From NCBI GenBank assembly GCA_945881835.1, contig CAMCVP010000001.1, positions 496,001 to 560,000 of the forward strand: a DNA stretch of 64,000 bases, given 5' to 3'. This DNA is from Chryseobacterium gleum. GTDB taxonomy: Bacteria; Bacteroidota; Bacteroidia; Flavobacteriales_D; Sanyastnellaceae. A program made the translations under genes and the position numbers. This document shows positions 35,373 through 43,807 of this stretch, in pieces. Each line of letters begins with the position of its first letter. The stretch's first letter is position 1. The notes under the pieces are model-generated. The model did no database searches. It had not been told where the DNA came from and saw nothing but the letters and a program-made list of their open reading frames with translations.

Positions 35373-36367
35373 TGTCGAGTAATAGAAGAAAGTTTTTAGG
35401 TCAGCTTGCCGCTACAAGCGCGTTGTTGGGGATGTCACCGGCTTTGTTTTCATTCAGTGAAAAAAAGAAAAAGCCAGCAGAGAAAGTGCGCTATACGAAA
35501 GGATTGGTTCTATCTACCTGGGATCATGGCATTGCGGCAAACGATGCAGCCATGGACGCTTTGAAGAAAGGTGGGAATGCTCTGGATATGGCAGAGAAGG
35601 GCGTCTGGAAAACGGAATCTGATTTGACTAACTTAAGTGTTGGGCTCGGCGGATTGCCAGACAGAGAAGGAAGAACCACGCTTGATGCATGTATTATGGA
35701 TTGGCAGCACAAGGTGGGATCTGTTGCGTTTGTTCAAGGATTCGAACATCCTATTTCTATTGCACGTGCGGTTTTGGAAAAGACTCCGCATGCCATGATT
35801 GTTGGAAAGGGGGCAGAGCAATTTGCTTTGGAACAAGGCTTCAAACATAGCGATTACGTTAATCCGGAAGCAGACAAAGCGTGGAAAGAATGGTTGAAGA
35901 CTTCCGAATACAAACCAATCATCAATGTTGAAAATCACGATACCATAGGCTTGCTAGCCATGGATTATGAAGGAAGAATTTCGGGCGCTTGCACCACAAG
36001 TGGTCTGTCATACAAGATGCACGGAAGAGTAGGCGACAGTCCGATTATAGGAGCAGGTCTCTACATAGACAATGAAATCGGCGGCGCAACTTGCACGGGT
36101 CTTGGTGAAACGGTAATACGTTCTTGCACATCATTCTTAGTTGTTGAATTAATGCGTCAAGGTGCAACGGCACAAGAAGCCTGTGAAGAGGCCATTGCGC
36201 GATTGAAATCGAACAATGCTTTCATGACCGATGAATTCCAAGTTGGAGTCTTGGCAGTTGATAAAGCGGGTGTAACTGGAGGGTTTGGATTAAGGGGCGG
36301 ATTCACTTACGCGTTGTGCAAAGACGGTAAGAACGAAATGTACACTGCAGGATCTTTGATTCGTTAA
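35372..36367 (+). CDS. N4-(beta-N-acetylglucosaminyl)-L-asparaginase-type Ntn hydrolase
   Basis: This 331-residue enzyme has a twin-arginine signal (SSNRRKFLGQLAATSALLG). Glycosylasparaginases self-cleave before a threonine and release glycan from asparagine. The autocleavage motif HDTIG is present with Thr191 as nucleophile, and GVGLGGLPDREG-like, RVGDSPIIGAGLYIDNE and CTGLGE blocks match. It is translationally coupled to the PPAD-like gene. The two secreted amidase-type enzymes may act on the same protein substrates. Its stop overlaps the convergent holA stop by four bases. Confidence 0.92.
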   Translation: MSSNRRKFLGQLAATSALLGMSPALFSFSEKKKKPAEKVRYTKGLVLSTWDHGIAANDAAMDALKKGGNALDMAEKGVWKTESDLTNLSVGLGGLPDREGRTTLDACIMDWQHKVGSVAFVQGFEHPISIARAVLEKTPHAMIVGKGAEQFALEQGFKHSDYVNPEADKAWKEWLKTSEYKPIINVENHDTIGLLAMDYEGRISGACTTSGLSYKMHGRVGDSPIIGAGLYIDNEIGGATCTGLGETVIRSCTSFLVVELMRQGATAQEACEEAIARLKSNNAFMTDEFQVGVLAVDKAGVTGGFGLRGGFTYALCKDGKNEMYTAGSLIR

Positions 36368-37374
36368 TGTAGAATTTTAAAGATCAACTCGCGCATAATG
36401 TCGCCGTGCGACATGCTGTTTCCTTTCAATCCTTTCAACTGTTCATCTGCATCTCTGAAGTATTTGATGATACGCTCCGATTTTCCTGGAGAATAATTTT
36501 TTTCACCTTCTTTGAAGTTCTGAGCAGCGTAGTAGTTTACACTAAGCTCTTTGTAGGCTTCGTCTTTGTTCGAGCTGTTTTGAATAACACAAAGCTTTGC
36601 GAAAAAACCATACAACGCGGGAATTGTCTGAAATAGCGGATGATCTTTCGGATTCTTTTCAAAAAAATTGATGATCAGATTCGCTTTCATAACGTCTTTG
36701 CGAATGAGCGCTGTTTGCAATTCCCAAACGTTGAAGTCTTTTGAAATTCCTATGTGATCTTGAATAATCTGTGTGGTTATTTCTTCACCCGGATTCAAAA
36801 CGATACTCAACTTCGAAATTTCATTCGTGAGTTTATGAAGGTCAGACCCTAAATAATCGGCAAGCAATTGCGTAGCTGTGCCGCGAATGACCAAGCCTTG
36901 GTCTTTCACAATGTTTTGAACCCAAGTAGGTAGCTGATTTTCTTTAATGGCAAGCGATTCGAATGTTTTCGCTTTGGTCTTTAACGTTTTGAAAATGGAA
37001 GAACGGCCGTCCACCTTTCCGTTTTTATGACAAAAGGCCAAGACAGTGCTTTGCGTGGGAGCGTCGAGGTAGTTTACGAGAGATTTGTACAACTCTTCCT
37101 TCTTCCAACATTTTAAGTCTTGCGCTTCGCGCACAATAATCACTTGTTTGTTTCCCATCATCGGAAAGCTCTTCGCCATGGAAACGATAGATTCAAGATT
37201 TGAATCTTTTCCATAACAAACGGTAAGTCCAAATGCTTTCTCACTTTCATCAAGAATTTTATTTTCGATGGCATCTGAAATGAGGTCAATGAAAAATGCT
37301 TCTTCGCCGTGCAAAAGATAGACAGGGGCTGCATTGCCCATTTGAATGTCACGAATGATTAGCGAGTGTTCCAT
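36364..37374 (-). CDS. holA: DNA polymerase III subunit delta
   Basis: The clamp-loader delta subunit opens the sliding clamp. This 336-residue protein starts at the ATG at 37374; a TTG three codons earlier is less likely. It has PVYLLHGEEAFFIDLISDAI, KQVIIVREAQDLK and a C-terminal helical domain ending with the FKILH tail. A TATTTGC box lies directly upstream. It is divergent from a small HsdR_N-type protein, an arrangement I have seen described for Bacteroidota. Confidence 0.88.
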   Translation of the reverse strand: MEHSLIIRDIQMGNAAPVYLLHGEEAFFIDLISDAIENKILDESEKAFGLTVCYGKDSNLESIVSMAKSFPMMGNKQVIIVREAQDLKCWKKEELYKSLVNYLDAPTQSTVLAFCHKNGKVDGRSSIFKTLKTKAKTFESLAIKENQLPTWVQNIVKDQGLVIRGTATQLLADYLGSDLHKLTNEISKLSIVLNPGEEITTQIIQDHIGISKDFNVWELQTALIRKDVMKANLIINFFEKNPKDHPLFQTIPALYGFFAKLCVIQNSSNKDEAYKELSVNYYAAQNFKEGEKNYSPGKSERIIKYFRDADEQLKGLKGNSMSHGDIMRELIFKILH

Positions 37375-37458
37375 GTCTTGCAAATATCGGCAATAGTCTT
37401 GTCGCGGTACAACATTTCAATCTTGAAAAATATACACTAATTTGCACAACCGAATTTT

Positions 37459-37908
37459 ATGCTCAACTTCCAATTTCCCTCTTATTCATTTCGCATTCGC
37501 GGAGAGGCCTCGCGCGAGGTTTGGGACATTGTTCGTAACAAGTGGGTCGCTTTAACTCCGGAAGAATTTGTTCGTCAACATGCCATTCACTTTTTCGTGA
37601 ACGATTTGAATTTCCCGAAGGGAAGAGTTGGTGTGGAAGCTGAAGTTGTTTTTCACGGAATGAAACGAAGAGCAGATTTGGTGCTATTTACGAGAGAAGC
37701 AACACCGTTCATGATAGCAGAGTTCAAAGCCCCAACGGTGAAGATCGACGAAGCGGTGCTTAGCCAAACGCTTCGCTATAACTCGGTGCTGATGGCTCCT
37801 TGGTTATTTATCTCGAATGGACACGAGCACGCCTTGTGTGAAGTGAATGTGGAATTGGGAACAGGTAAATGGCACAACGAGACTTCCGAATGGAATTTTG
37901 TGATTTGA
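37459..37908 (+). CDS. Small stand-alone type I restriction HsdR N-terminal-like nuclease protein
   Basis: This 149-residue protein is a free-standing HSDR_N_2-type domain. A PD-(D/E)xK-like core is visible as RRADLVLF followed by FMIAEFKAP. The C-terminal LFISNGHEHALCEV is typical. No hsdM or hsdS genes are near, so it is not a classical restriction system; a role linked to the replication gene next door is possible. A CTAATTTG element lies 14 bases before the ATG. Two bases separate its stop from the convergent gene. Confidence 0.8.
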   Translation: MLNFQFPSYSFRIRGEASREVWDIVRNKWVALTPEEFVRQHAIHFFVNDLNFPKGRVGVEAEVVFHGMKRRADLVLFTREATPFMIAEFKAPTVKIDEAVLSQTLRYNSVLMAPWLFISNGHEHALCEVNVELGTGKWHNETSEWNFVI

Positions 37909-37910
37909 AG

Positions 37911-38645
37911 TTATTTTTTCTTGCTGTTGGTTCCAGGAAGATTCACCGTGAAATAGAAACACCAATTCCCATAGTCTTCAGCAGCATATTTTCCACTTGA
38001 GAAAAGAGGCTTCGGGAAATAACGCAATCCAAACGCCAATGTGCTAAAACTAATTTTTATGGAAGAGGCGTATTGCCATTGGTTGAATCCATTCGGATTG
38101 TTTTCAATGCGTTTCAACTTGAGGTCGTCTATCTTTCTCACTCCAACATAACGACTATTTAAAAAATAAAATCCTTCCACGGCCCACTCAAGGTAGCTGT
38201 TGGTTTGATTGCCATGCTTTATGAGGTATTTGCGCAAGCGTATTTGTGCATTCACCGCATTGGAACTGTATTTCGCGCGGTTCCAAGTGCTGTCGGGCTC
38301 GAAAGATTGAACAGGATAATTCGAATTCAGCCGTTGTGTCCGGCGGTAGTAACTTGTTCCGAATACAAGGGATGACATGGGGGCAATGTCTTTTTTAAAT
38401 GTGAAACCGCAAGAAAAACTTCTTCCAAGTTCGAGCTTTTGGTTTTTTGAAAGATGTTGGTTGTTCGGAATGAAATTTCCAATTTCGTAGTAGAAGGCAG
38501 AGTAATTATCAATGTTTACACCTTCCAACCGATACTCACGCGTTCTTTTCATCACAGAATCAATGGTCGATTCGAAGAGAATCGTTTGTCCTGTTGTATG
38601 AAAAGTTGTGCCAACAGCAAATAGAAATAACAAAGCGTATCTCAT
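37911..38645 (-). CDS. Secreted protein of unknown function, outer-membrane-like
   Basis: This is a 244-residue protein starting [20 protein letters not shown] with a signal peptide. The start at 38645 overlaps the subtilase stop in an ATGA, whereas the longer reading to 38702 would overlap by 61 bases and lose the signal. The body is rich in Tyr, Arg and alternating strands (YYRRTQRLNSNYPVQ, AFGLRYFPKPLFSSG). No family was recognised. It is co-transcribed with the subtilase. Confidence 0.75.
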   Translation of the reverse strand: MRYALLFLFAVGTTFHTTGQTILFESTIDSVMKRTREYRLEGVNIDNYSAFYYEIGNFIPNNQHLSKNQKLELGRSFSCGFTFKKDIAPMSSLVFGTSYYRRTQRLNSNYPVQSFEPDSTWNRAKYSSNAVNAQIRLRKYLIKHGNQTNSYLEWAVEGFYFLNSRYVGVRKIDDLKLKRIENNPNGFNQWQYASSIKISFSTLAFGLRYFPKPLFSSGKYAAEDYGNWCFYFTVNLPGTNSKKK

Positions 38646-40285
38646 GGCTGTGGAATAGGTATTTCGAAGAAGTGACGGTCGTAAACAATTCGAAGTTTGC
38701 ACCCTTTGAATTCTTCAACGGGTATAGAAGCGAGGATCTTGTTTTCTGGGCGAGAAACGTTGTACTTAAATACTTCTCCGGTAGACTTCACGAATTGAAT
38801 GAATGCAACCGGTGAAGAATAGTTTTCTGCAATTTCTAAAGTGTCGGATCGGCTAATGGATAATATGTTGTTGCAGTTCAATGAGTCTGTATTGAATTGA
38901 ACCGAATAAACGTTCGGTTTTTCTTCTCCATTAAAAAAGAAATAACTCGCTCTTGGAATTCCATAGCCGTGCGCATAATCGAAGTAGGGATAAAGCGATC
39001 CGCTCTTGCGTATTTCTTCCCATAATTTTTCAGTGTTCCATTCCGGATGAAGTTGGCGAACACACGCTGCGAAGCCGCATACCAAAGGCGTTGCGAAGGA
39101 TGTTCCTTGAATGGAAGTGTATTCTCCGTCTTCCGGATAAAGTAACTCTCCTGGCGCGCAAACGTCGGGTTTCAATCGTCCATCTGCAGTAGGGCCTATA
39201 GAACTGAAGCTGGAGATGTATCCTGTTTTTGGGTTTACGGATCCAACGGTTAAAATGCGTTCAGCATCTGCGGGGGCACCAATAATTTCCCAACTGTTCT
39301 GGAATTCATTTCCAGCGGCATTCACCACAAGAATTCCTTTGTCCATGGCGGTGTTGGCGGCAATGCTTATTTTGCAAGTTCTTCCATTCAAATCTTTTCT
39401 TTCATACAATTGATTGGTAAAACTCAACGATGAATTCACAAGACTCGCTCCCTTTTCATCGGCCCACTCCAATGCTTGGATCCATTGAATATCATTAAGA
39501 AATCGAAAGAACCCCATGTTTGGCGTTACCCGTGCAAGGAGATAGGTGGCTTCAGTGGCCAGTCCGAATTGTATCGAATCATTCTTTCCCGCAAGAAACG
39601 TTAAGACTTCTGTACCATGCACAGAATGGGAATACACTTCTTCCGTTTTATTTAGGAAGTCTTTTGTGGCTGCGATTTGATGGTTGGCGAAGAGATGTGA
39701 AAGTTGATCGGCGTAATCTGCATCTGAGAAACCCGCATCGAAAATTGCAATTATGGTGTTCTTTCCGAATAACTCGCGCTCCCTGAATTGAGATGGCTCA
39801 AGTAAATCAAGTTGAGTTTTCGCTTCCTTTACTTGGTAGTCGGAGTTTTCAGCAGGTAGATAAGTTGTAGTTGGAAATTCGGCGGCCAAAACCGATTGCT
39901 CTTGAAGGAATTCTATTTCAAGGACGAAAGGAAAAGCGGCTATTCTTTTCCAATTCATTTCAGAGGCTTGAACAACCGCTGCATTGAGCCAGCGGCTTGT
40001 GCCAAAGGTGCTGTCTGTATAATTTTCAATAATTGAAATGTATTCTTCATGCACAGGAACATCTCGTTCGTCCCACGGAATGTTTTGCAGGAAACGACGT
40101 TCGATTGCTGCTGCGGAAAAAGTATTTTGATAGGAATCGTCATGAACTCCTTTGTCTTTGAACACCACATAGCCCCATTGCTGCGCAGAAACAACATTCG
40201 AAACGGCAAGCGAAAATGCTAGCCAAAGAAAAATTGGAATAGCGTTATTCCGATTAATTTTGTTCGAACTGAAAAAAGAATTCAT
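38642..40285 (-). CDS. Secreted subtilisin-like serine protease (S8)
   Basis: This is a 547-residue protease. A signal peptide lies at residues 14-34 ([16 protein letters not shown]). A propeptide-like region follows, then the catalytic Asp in [10 protein letters not shown], His in SVHGTEVL, oxyanion Asn in NAAGNEF and Ser in GTSFATPL. No T9SS sorting domain is visible; the C-terminal 100 residues form a beta-rich tail. The start codon is only two bases from the divergent ltaE start. Its own promoter candidate (TATATTCG, 40292-40299, minus strand) lies inside ltaE. Confidence 0.9.
   Translation of the reverse strand: MNSFFSSNKINRNNAIPIFLWLAFSLAVSNVVSAQQWGYVVFKDKGVHDDSYQNTFSAAAIERRFLQNIPWDERDVPVHEEYISIIENYTDSTFGTSRWLNAAVVQASEMNWKRIAAFPFVLEIEFLQEQSVLAAEFPTTTYLPAENSDYQVKEAKTQLDLLEPSQFRERELFGKNTIIAIFDAGFSDADYADQLSHLFANHQIAATKDFLNKTEEVYSHSVHGTEVLTFLAGKNDSIQFGLATEATYLLARVTPNMGFFRFLNDIQWIQALEWADEKGASLVNSSLSFTNQLYERKDLNGRTCKISIAANTAMDKGILVVNAAGNEFQNSWEIIGAPADAERILTVGSVNPKTGYISSFSSIGPTADGRLKPDVCAPGELLYPEDGEYTSIQGTSFATPLVCGFAACVRQLHPEWNTEKLWEEIRKSGSLYPYFDYAHGYGIPRASYFFFNGEEKPNVYSVQFNTDSLNCNNILSISRSDTLEIAENYSSPVAFIQFVKSTGEVFKYNVSRPENKILASIPVEEFKGCKLRIVYDRHFFEIPIPQP
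40234..40262 (+). promoter_or_regulatory. Promoter of ltaE inside the protease coding region
   Basis: TTG at 40234-40236 and TAATTTTG at 40255-40262 (exact TAnnTTTG) are 18 bases apart. They lie within the DNA coding the protease signal peptide, which is required because the two start codons are only 2 bases apart. Confidence 0.6.
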
Positions 40286-40287
40286 CT

Positions 40288-41310
40288 ATGGCGAATATAA
40301 TTGATTTACGCAGCGATACCTTCACTGTTCCTTCAGACGAAATGAGAAAAGCAATGTTCGAAGCTCAAGTGGGCGACGATGTGTTTGGAGAAGATCCAAC
40401 GGTGAACGAATTGGAAGCATACGCGGCAGATTTATTCGGTATGGAAGCCGCTTTGTTTTGCACCAGTGGAACGCAGTCGAATCAAATTGCGATTAACGTG
40501 CACACACGTCCGGGCGACGAAGTGATTTGCAGCAACCTAGCGCACATTTATATTTACGAAGGCGGAGGAATTGCGTTGAACAGTGGAAGTTCTGTTCGTT
40601 TAATTGAAGGTCCACGCGGGATGTTTACGGCAGAGCAAGTCAAGGCGAACATCAACAACAGAGCAGATGTGCACTTGCCGAACACGTCTTTGGTATGTAC
40701 GGAAGATACCGTGAACAAAGGCGGAGGAGCCATTTGGGATTTCAAAGAGATTTTGAAAATTCAAGAAGTGTGTAAAGCGAATGGAATGGCTTTGCATTGC
40801 GATGGTGCAAGACTCTTCAATGCGTTGGAAGAAACGAAGATGACTCCTGCAGAATACGCGAAGGCTTATGACTCAATAAGTGTGTGTTTAAGCAAAGGGC
40901 TTTCAGCTCCGGTTGGAAGTTTCTTAGTCGGGTCGAAAGAATTTATTTTGAAAGCACGTCGCCGCAGAAAGAGTATGGGCGGAGGAATGCGTCAGGCTGG
41001 ATTCCTTGCCGCGGCTGGTCTGTACGCCATGCAGGTAGAACGATTCCGTTTGCATGAAGATCATGCGCATGCGAAAGCAATTGGAAATGTTTTAAGTACG
41101 GTTTCTTATTGCGCCGAGATTATGCCGGTTGAAACGAACATTGTAATCTGGAGACCAACAAGCAATTCTTCAGCAGAAATGATTGAGAAGTTAAATGCAG
41201 TTGGAATTAAATGCTTCCCGTTTGGACCCGTTTGGCTTCGATTTGTATTTCACAGAAATGTTTCTTCAGACCAAGTTCAGGAACTGATAGAGAAGTTGAT
41301 CAGTTTGTAA
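40288..41310 (+). CDS. ltaE: Threonine aldolase, low-specificity
   Basis: This PLP enzyme cleaves threonine or allo-threonine to glycine and acetaldehyde. The 340-residue chain starts [17 protein letters not shown] and has [16 protein letters not shown], the PLP lysine in [14 protein letters not shown] and [14 protein letters not shown]. All match the family. It is convergent with higA, with stop and stop adjoining. Confidence 0.94.
   Translation: MANIIDLRSDTFTVPSDEMRKAMFEAQVGDDVFGEDPTVNELEAYAADLFGMEAALFCTSGTQSNQIAINVHTRPGDEVICSNLAHIYIYEGGGIALNSGSSVRLIEGPRGMFTAEQVKANINNRADVHLPNTSLVCTEDTVNKGGGAIWDFKEILKIQEVCKANGMALHCDGARLFNALEETKMTPAEYAKAYDSISVCLSKGLSAPVGSFLVGSKEFILKARRRRKSMGGGMRQAGFLAAAGLYAMQVERFRLHEDHAHAKAIGNVLSTVSYCAEIMPVETNIVIWRPTSNSSAEMIEKLNAVGIKCFPFGPVWLRFVFHRNVSSDQVQELIEKLISL
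40292..40299 (-). promoter_or_regulatory. Putative minus-7 box of the subtilase gene inside ltaE
   Basis: Minus-strand TATATTCG lies six bases before the protease ATG. It would give a leaderless mRNA. No minus-33 element was identified. Confidence 0.35.
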
Positions 41311-41595
41311 TTAGACGAAGGAGATTTTAATTTCTTTTTTCAATGCTTTGAAAACTCTTAGCAGAGTTCCAACACGGACATCTGTGAAGTTGTTTTCAAG
41401 TTTTGAAATCTGAGCTTTTTTTACTCCAATTAATTTACCTAGATCTTCTTGACTGAGTTTTTGTTCTTCGCGCAATGACCGTATCGAACTGCCCAATAAA
41501 TCTAATCTCAATTCTTCTTCGAACTGTTTACGTTTCGCCGTTTCTTTCGTTCCGATATACCTGTCTATTGTCTCCTCAAGAGTTACTAGTTTCAT
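41311..41595 (-). CDS. HigA-type antitoxin, XRE helix-turn-helix
   Basis: This is a 94-residue antitoxin if started at the ATG at 41595 (MKLVTLEETIDRYIG), the usual N terminus of this family. A reading from 41646 (111 residues) would overlap the toxin gene by 71 bases. The XRE domain is clear: REEQKLSQEDLGKLIGVKKAQISKLENN. It would neutralise the upstream-encoded toxin and repress the operon. A palindrome upstream of the toxin (41948-41959) is the probable operator. Confidence 0.88.
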   Translation of the reverse strand: MKLVTLEETIDRYIGTKETAKRKQFEEELRLDLLGSSIRSLREEQKLSQEDLGKLIGVKKAQISKLENNFTDVRVGTLLRVFKALKKEIKISFV

Positions 41596-41920
41596 TTTTT
41601 TCTTCGAAGTATTGTCTTCTGAGATTTTCTGCTTTTTCGATTTCATTGTGTGGAGTTTTTTGAGTAGTTTTTTTAAAGATTGAACATATTATTATCAGCG
41701 ATTCCGGACTGTCCCAAAATGCTAGCAGTCTGTAGTAAGTATTTGAATGGTAAGTCCGAAATTCCCAGATGTTGGCTGTAAGTTTTTTCAGTAATTCAGC
41801 ATCAATGACTTTGGTTGATTTCAATATGTTATAAAGAATCTTGTCCCGAGCTTTCTCAGGCAAGAAGGTTAATTCATTTGATACACTTTCTAGAATTTTT
41901 ACGTTGAATCTTGATTGCAT
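41576..41920 (-). CDS. HigB/RelE-like toxin (phage Gp49-like)
   Basis: This 114-residue putative ribosome-dependent mRNA interferase has FLPEKARDKILYNI, then LKKLTANIWEFRTYHSNTYYRLLAFWD and IICSIFKKTTQKTP. This is the core pattern of Gp49-like HigB toxins, with Arg, Tyr and Lys positions conserved. The toxin gene precedes and overlaps the antitoxin, as is usual for higBA. The pair sits between ltaE and a T9SS protein gene. Confidence 0.88.
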   Translation of the reverse strand: MQSRFNVKILESVSNELTFLPEKARDKILYNILKSTKVIDAELLKKLTANIWEFRTYHSNTYYRLLAFWDSPESLIIICSIFKKTTQKTPHNEIEKAENLRRQYFEEKNETSNS

Positions 41921-41947
41921 TTTGTTTCATTTTGCTAAAATAGCATA

Positions 41948-41959
41948 TCCTTATAAGGA
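41948..41959. promoter_or_regulatory. Palindrome upstream of higBA, probable operator
   Basis: TCCTTATAAGGA is a perfect 12-base palindrome 28 bases upstream of the toxin ATG. A degenerate copy lies at 42013-42024. Autoregulation by the XRE antitoxin is the likely purpose. Confidence 0.55.
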
Positions 41960-42012
41960 AACTATTATTTGTTGAAACAAATTTCAATAATTTAAGTCAT
42001 TGAGGTGGTGTT

Positions 42013-42024
42013 TCCTTATTCGGA
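42013..42024. promoter_or_regulatory. Second, imperfect copy of the higBA palindrome
   Basis: TCCTTATTCGGA keeps the left half TCCTTAT and the outer three bases of the right half, with two internal changes. Its centre is 65 bases from the first copy. Confidence 0.35.
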
Positions 42025-42068
42025 ATCTCTCAAAAATGAAACGTTAAAAATGTTTGGAAGGGTTGAAA

Positions 42069-43706
42069 TTACTCAACAACAACACTCTTCTGAAGCTGCA
42101 TATCTTCAGCAATGATGCGCAAAGAATAAACGCCCGCAGGAACAGTTACATTCACCAAAGTTGAAGTGCTTCCCGAAGCAATTCTTTCCGAATGAAGTAA
42201 TTTTCCAGAGATGTCATACAAACTCCAAGATGCGTTTGTCAGAACATCATGATGAATGGTGAATGATCCGTTAGATGGATTCGGGAAAACATTTAATGAA
42301 GCCATTTCCATTTCATCTATCCCAACGCAATCGGTAATTGTGAAAGAATACGGATAGGTACAAGCATTGTCATCGGTTATGACCATGTTGTAGGTTCCTG
42401 TTCCAATTCCGGTTAATGGATTAACTGCCGCAAGTGGTGTTCCTGTGTCGTCTGTCCACAAAAATTCATAGGGTCCTGTTGCTCCGGCAACATTCACTTC
42501 AATAGCTGCATCGTTATTCACGTCGCAGCTCGGAAGAATAATGTTGGTCGTAACCATCCAAGCCTCAGGCTGAACAATGTTGAATGTTTCTGTGTGAACA
42601 TCTCCGCAACCTGCTGTTGCCACGAGCGTATAGGTTCCTGGATCTACGTTTTGCAAATATTGATCTGTAATCATGAAACCATTTGGGCCTGTCCAAACCG
42701 AACTGAAATTGGCACCCGCTCCAATGCTGTATGGGTAAACGTCGCCATCGCCTGTTTCTCCTTTGTCAAGTGGACAAGAGATTCCATTCACCAAAGCGTC
42801 CCATGAAATAGAACTGCTGTAGGTATGAACTGACAATTCAATGTCACCCACATCGCCTTCCCATCCATCTATTTGAATCAGGTAAAGTTGTCCGACTTCC
42901 AAGCAAGAAGTATATGTTTGTGAAGAATAATACTCCCCAGAAGAACAGCCTCCAAGCATGTCGTCGTTGGAACTAATTAAATCGAACGTCGCGAAATTCG
43001 AACAGTCTGTTACTTTGTAAATCGCTATTTGAGTATCTGTGCTGGTTCCCGGATTACAAGTAGTCACTTCAAATGATGTTGCATTGGTTGTTGGAATGAA
43101 TTTCGCCCAAATAGAGTTCGTAGAATTTCCCTCACACCAAAATCCGTATGCCCCGCAACTGATTCCAGACGGAGCAAGCTCACCAAATCCCGCAATTGCA
43201 TCGGTATTGTTCAACAGTAGGGAAGGACCATCAGCTGTAATTTCCAACGCGCTACAAGGACTGTCATAAGCCGGAGCATTGCTCACTCCAATGGTAAATG
43301 TCCATGTGTTACCGTCTCCACCTCCGCCATAAACATGGGTCAACGCACCGTTTTCAAAGACTTCAATCACCAAGCCTCCGTCTCCGTATGAATCAACATA
43401 AACGATTTCGTAATCCGTGTTGTTGGTTAAACAAAATGGACCTTCAGTAACCACTGTGCTGTTTGCGTATCCGTTCGCGCTGTTTGCCGATTCAGTGCCA
43501 GCACAGCCTACATTTAGATTCGCCCCCTCTGCCAACGGCATGTCTGTGCAACCGGTTCCGGCTAAATTCAACTGCCAATAATTTTCATACGCCCAAGCAT
43601 CGGTATGCATAACAAATGTTACAGAAGTCTCTCCAGCGGCGCATTGCGCGAATGAAGCGGTTACAGCAAAAATGAAAAATGAAAGCGTAAGTACAAGTGA
43701 TTTCAT
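42069..43706 (-). CDS. T9SS-secreted multidomain protein
   Basis: This is a 545-residue protein starting at the ATG at 43706; an in-frame TTG two codons earlier is unlikely. A signal peptide (FFIFAVTASFAQ) is followed by a beta-rich N-terminal domain (SVTFVMHTDAWAYENYW and DSYGDGGLVIEVFENG). Next come a WAKFIPTTNATSFEVTTC domain like those in pre-peptidase C-terminal folds and SprB-like repeat segments (CDVNNDAAIEVNVAGATGPY). A T9SS type A sorting domain (LNVFPNPSNGSFTIHH to the end) closes it. The function is unknown; the cargo-type layout suggests a surface or matrix protein. Confidence 0.88.
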   Translation of the reverse strand: MKSLVLTLSFFIFAVTASFAQCAAGETSVTFVMHTDAWAYENYWQLNLAGTGCTDMPLAEGANLNVGCAGTESANSANGYANSTVVTEGPFCLTNNTDYEIVYVDSYGDGGLVIEVFENGALTHVYGGGGDGNTWTFTIGVSNAPAYDSPCSALEITADGPSLLLNNTDAIAGFGELAPSGISCGAYGFWCEGNSTNSIWAKFIPTTNATSFEVTTCNPGTSTDTQIAIYKVTDCSNFATFDLISSNDDMLGGCSSGEYYSSQTYTSCLEVGQLYLIQIDGWEGDVGDIELSVHTYSSSISWDALVNGISCPLDKGETGDGDVYPYSIGAGANFSSVWTGPNGFMITDQYLQNVDPGTYTLVATAGCGDVHTETFNIVQPEAWMVTTNIILPSCDVNNDAAIEVNVAGATGPYEFLWTDDTGTPLAAVNPLTGIGTGTYNMVITDDNACTYPYSFTITDCVGIDEMEMASLNVFPNPSNGSFTIHHDVLTNASWSLYDISGKLLHSERIASGSTSTLVNVTVPAGVYSLRIIAEDMQLQKSVVVE

Positions 43707-43774
43707 GGTCAAGGGTTAGTGCCTCAAATGTAACACGAACAAATGAAGTCTGAAAACTAAATCTTGAAAAAGCC

Positions 43775-43803
43775 TTGAATTCCGCGGTTCTGCGCTTACT
43801 TTG
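43775..43803 (+). promoter_or_regulatory. Promoter of the CvfB-like gene
   Basis: TTG at 43775-43777 and TTACTTTG at 43796-43803 are 18 bases apart. The ATG at 43808 follows four bases later, so the mRNA is probably leaderless. Confidence 0.5.
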
Positions 43804-43807
43804 CATT

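Noticed and set aside
41595-41646. Longer N terminus of the HigA-type antitoxin (start at 41646)
   Set aside because: It would overlap the toxin gene by 71 bases and adds a Lys/Ser-rich stretch absent from the family; the ATG at 41595 gives the usual start.
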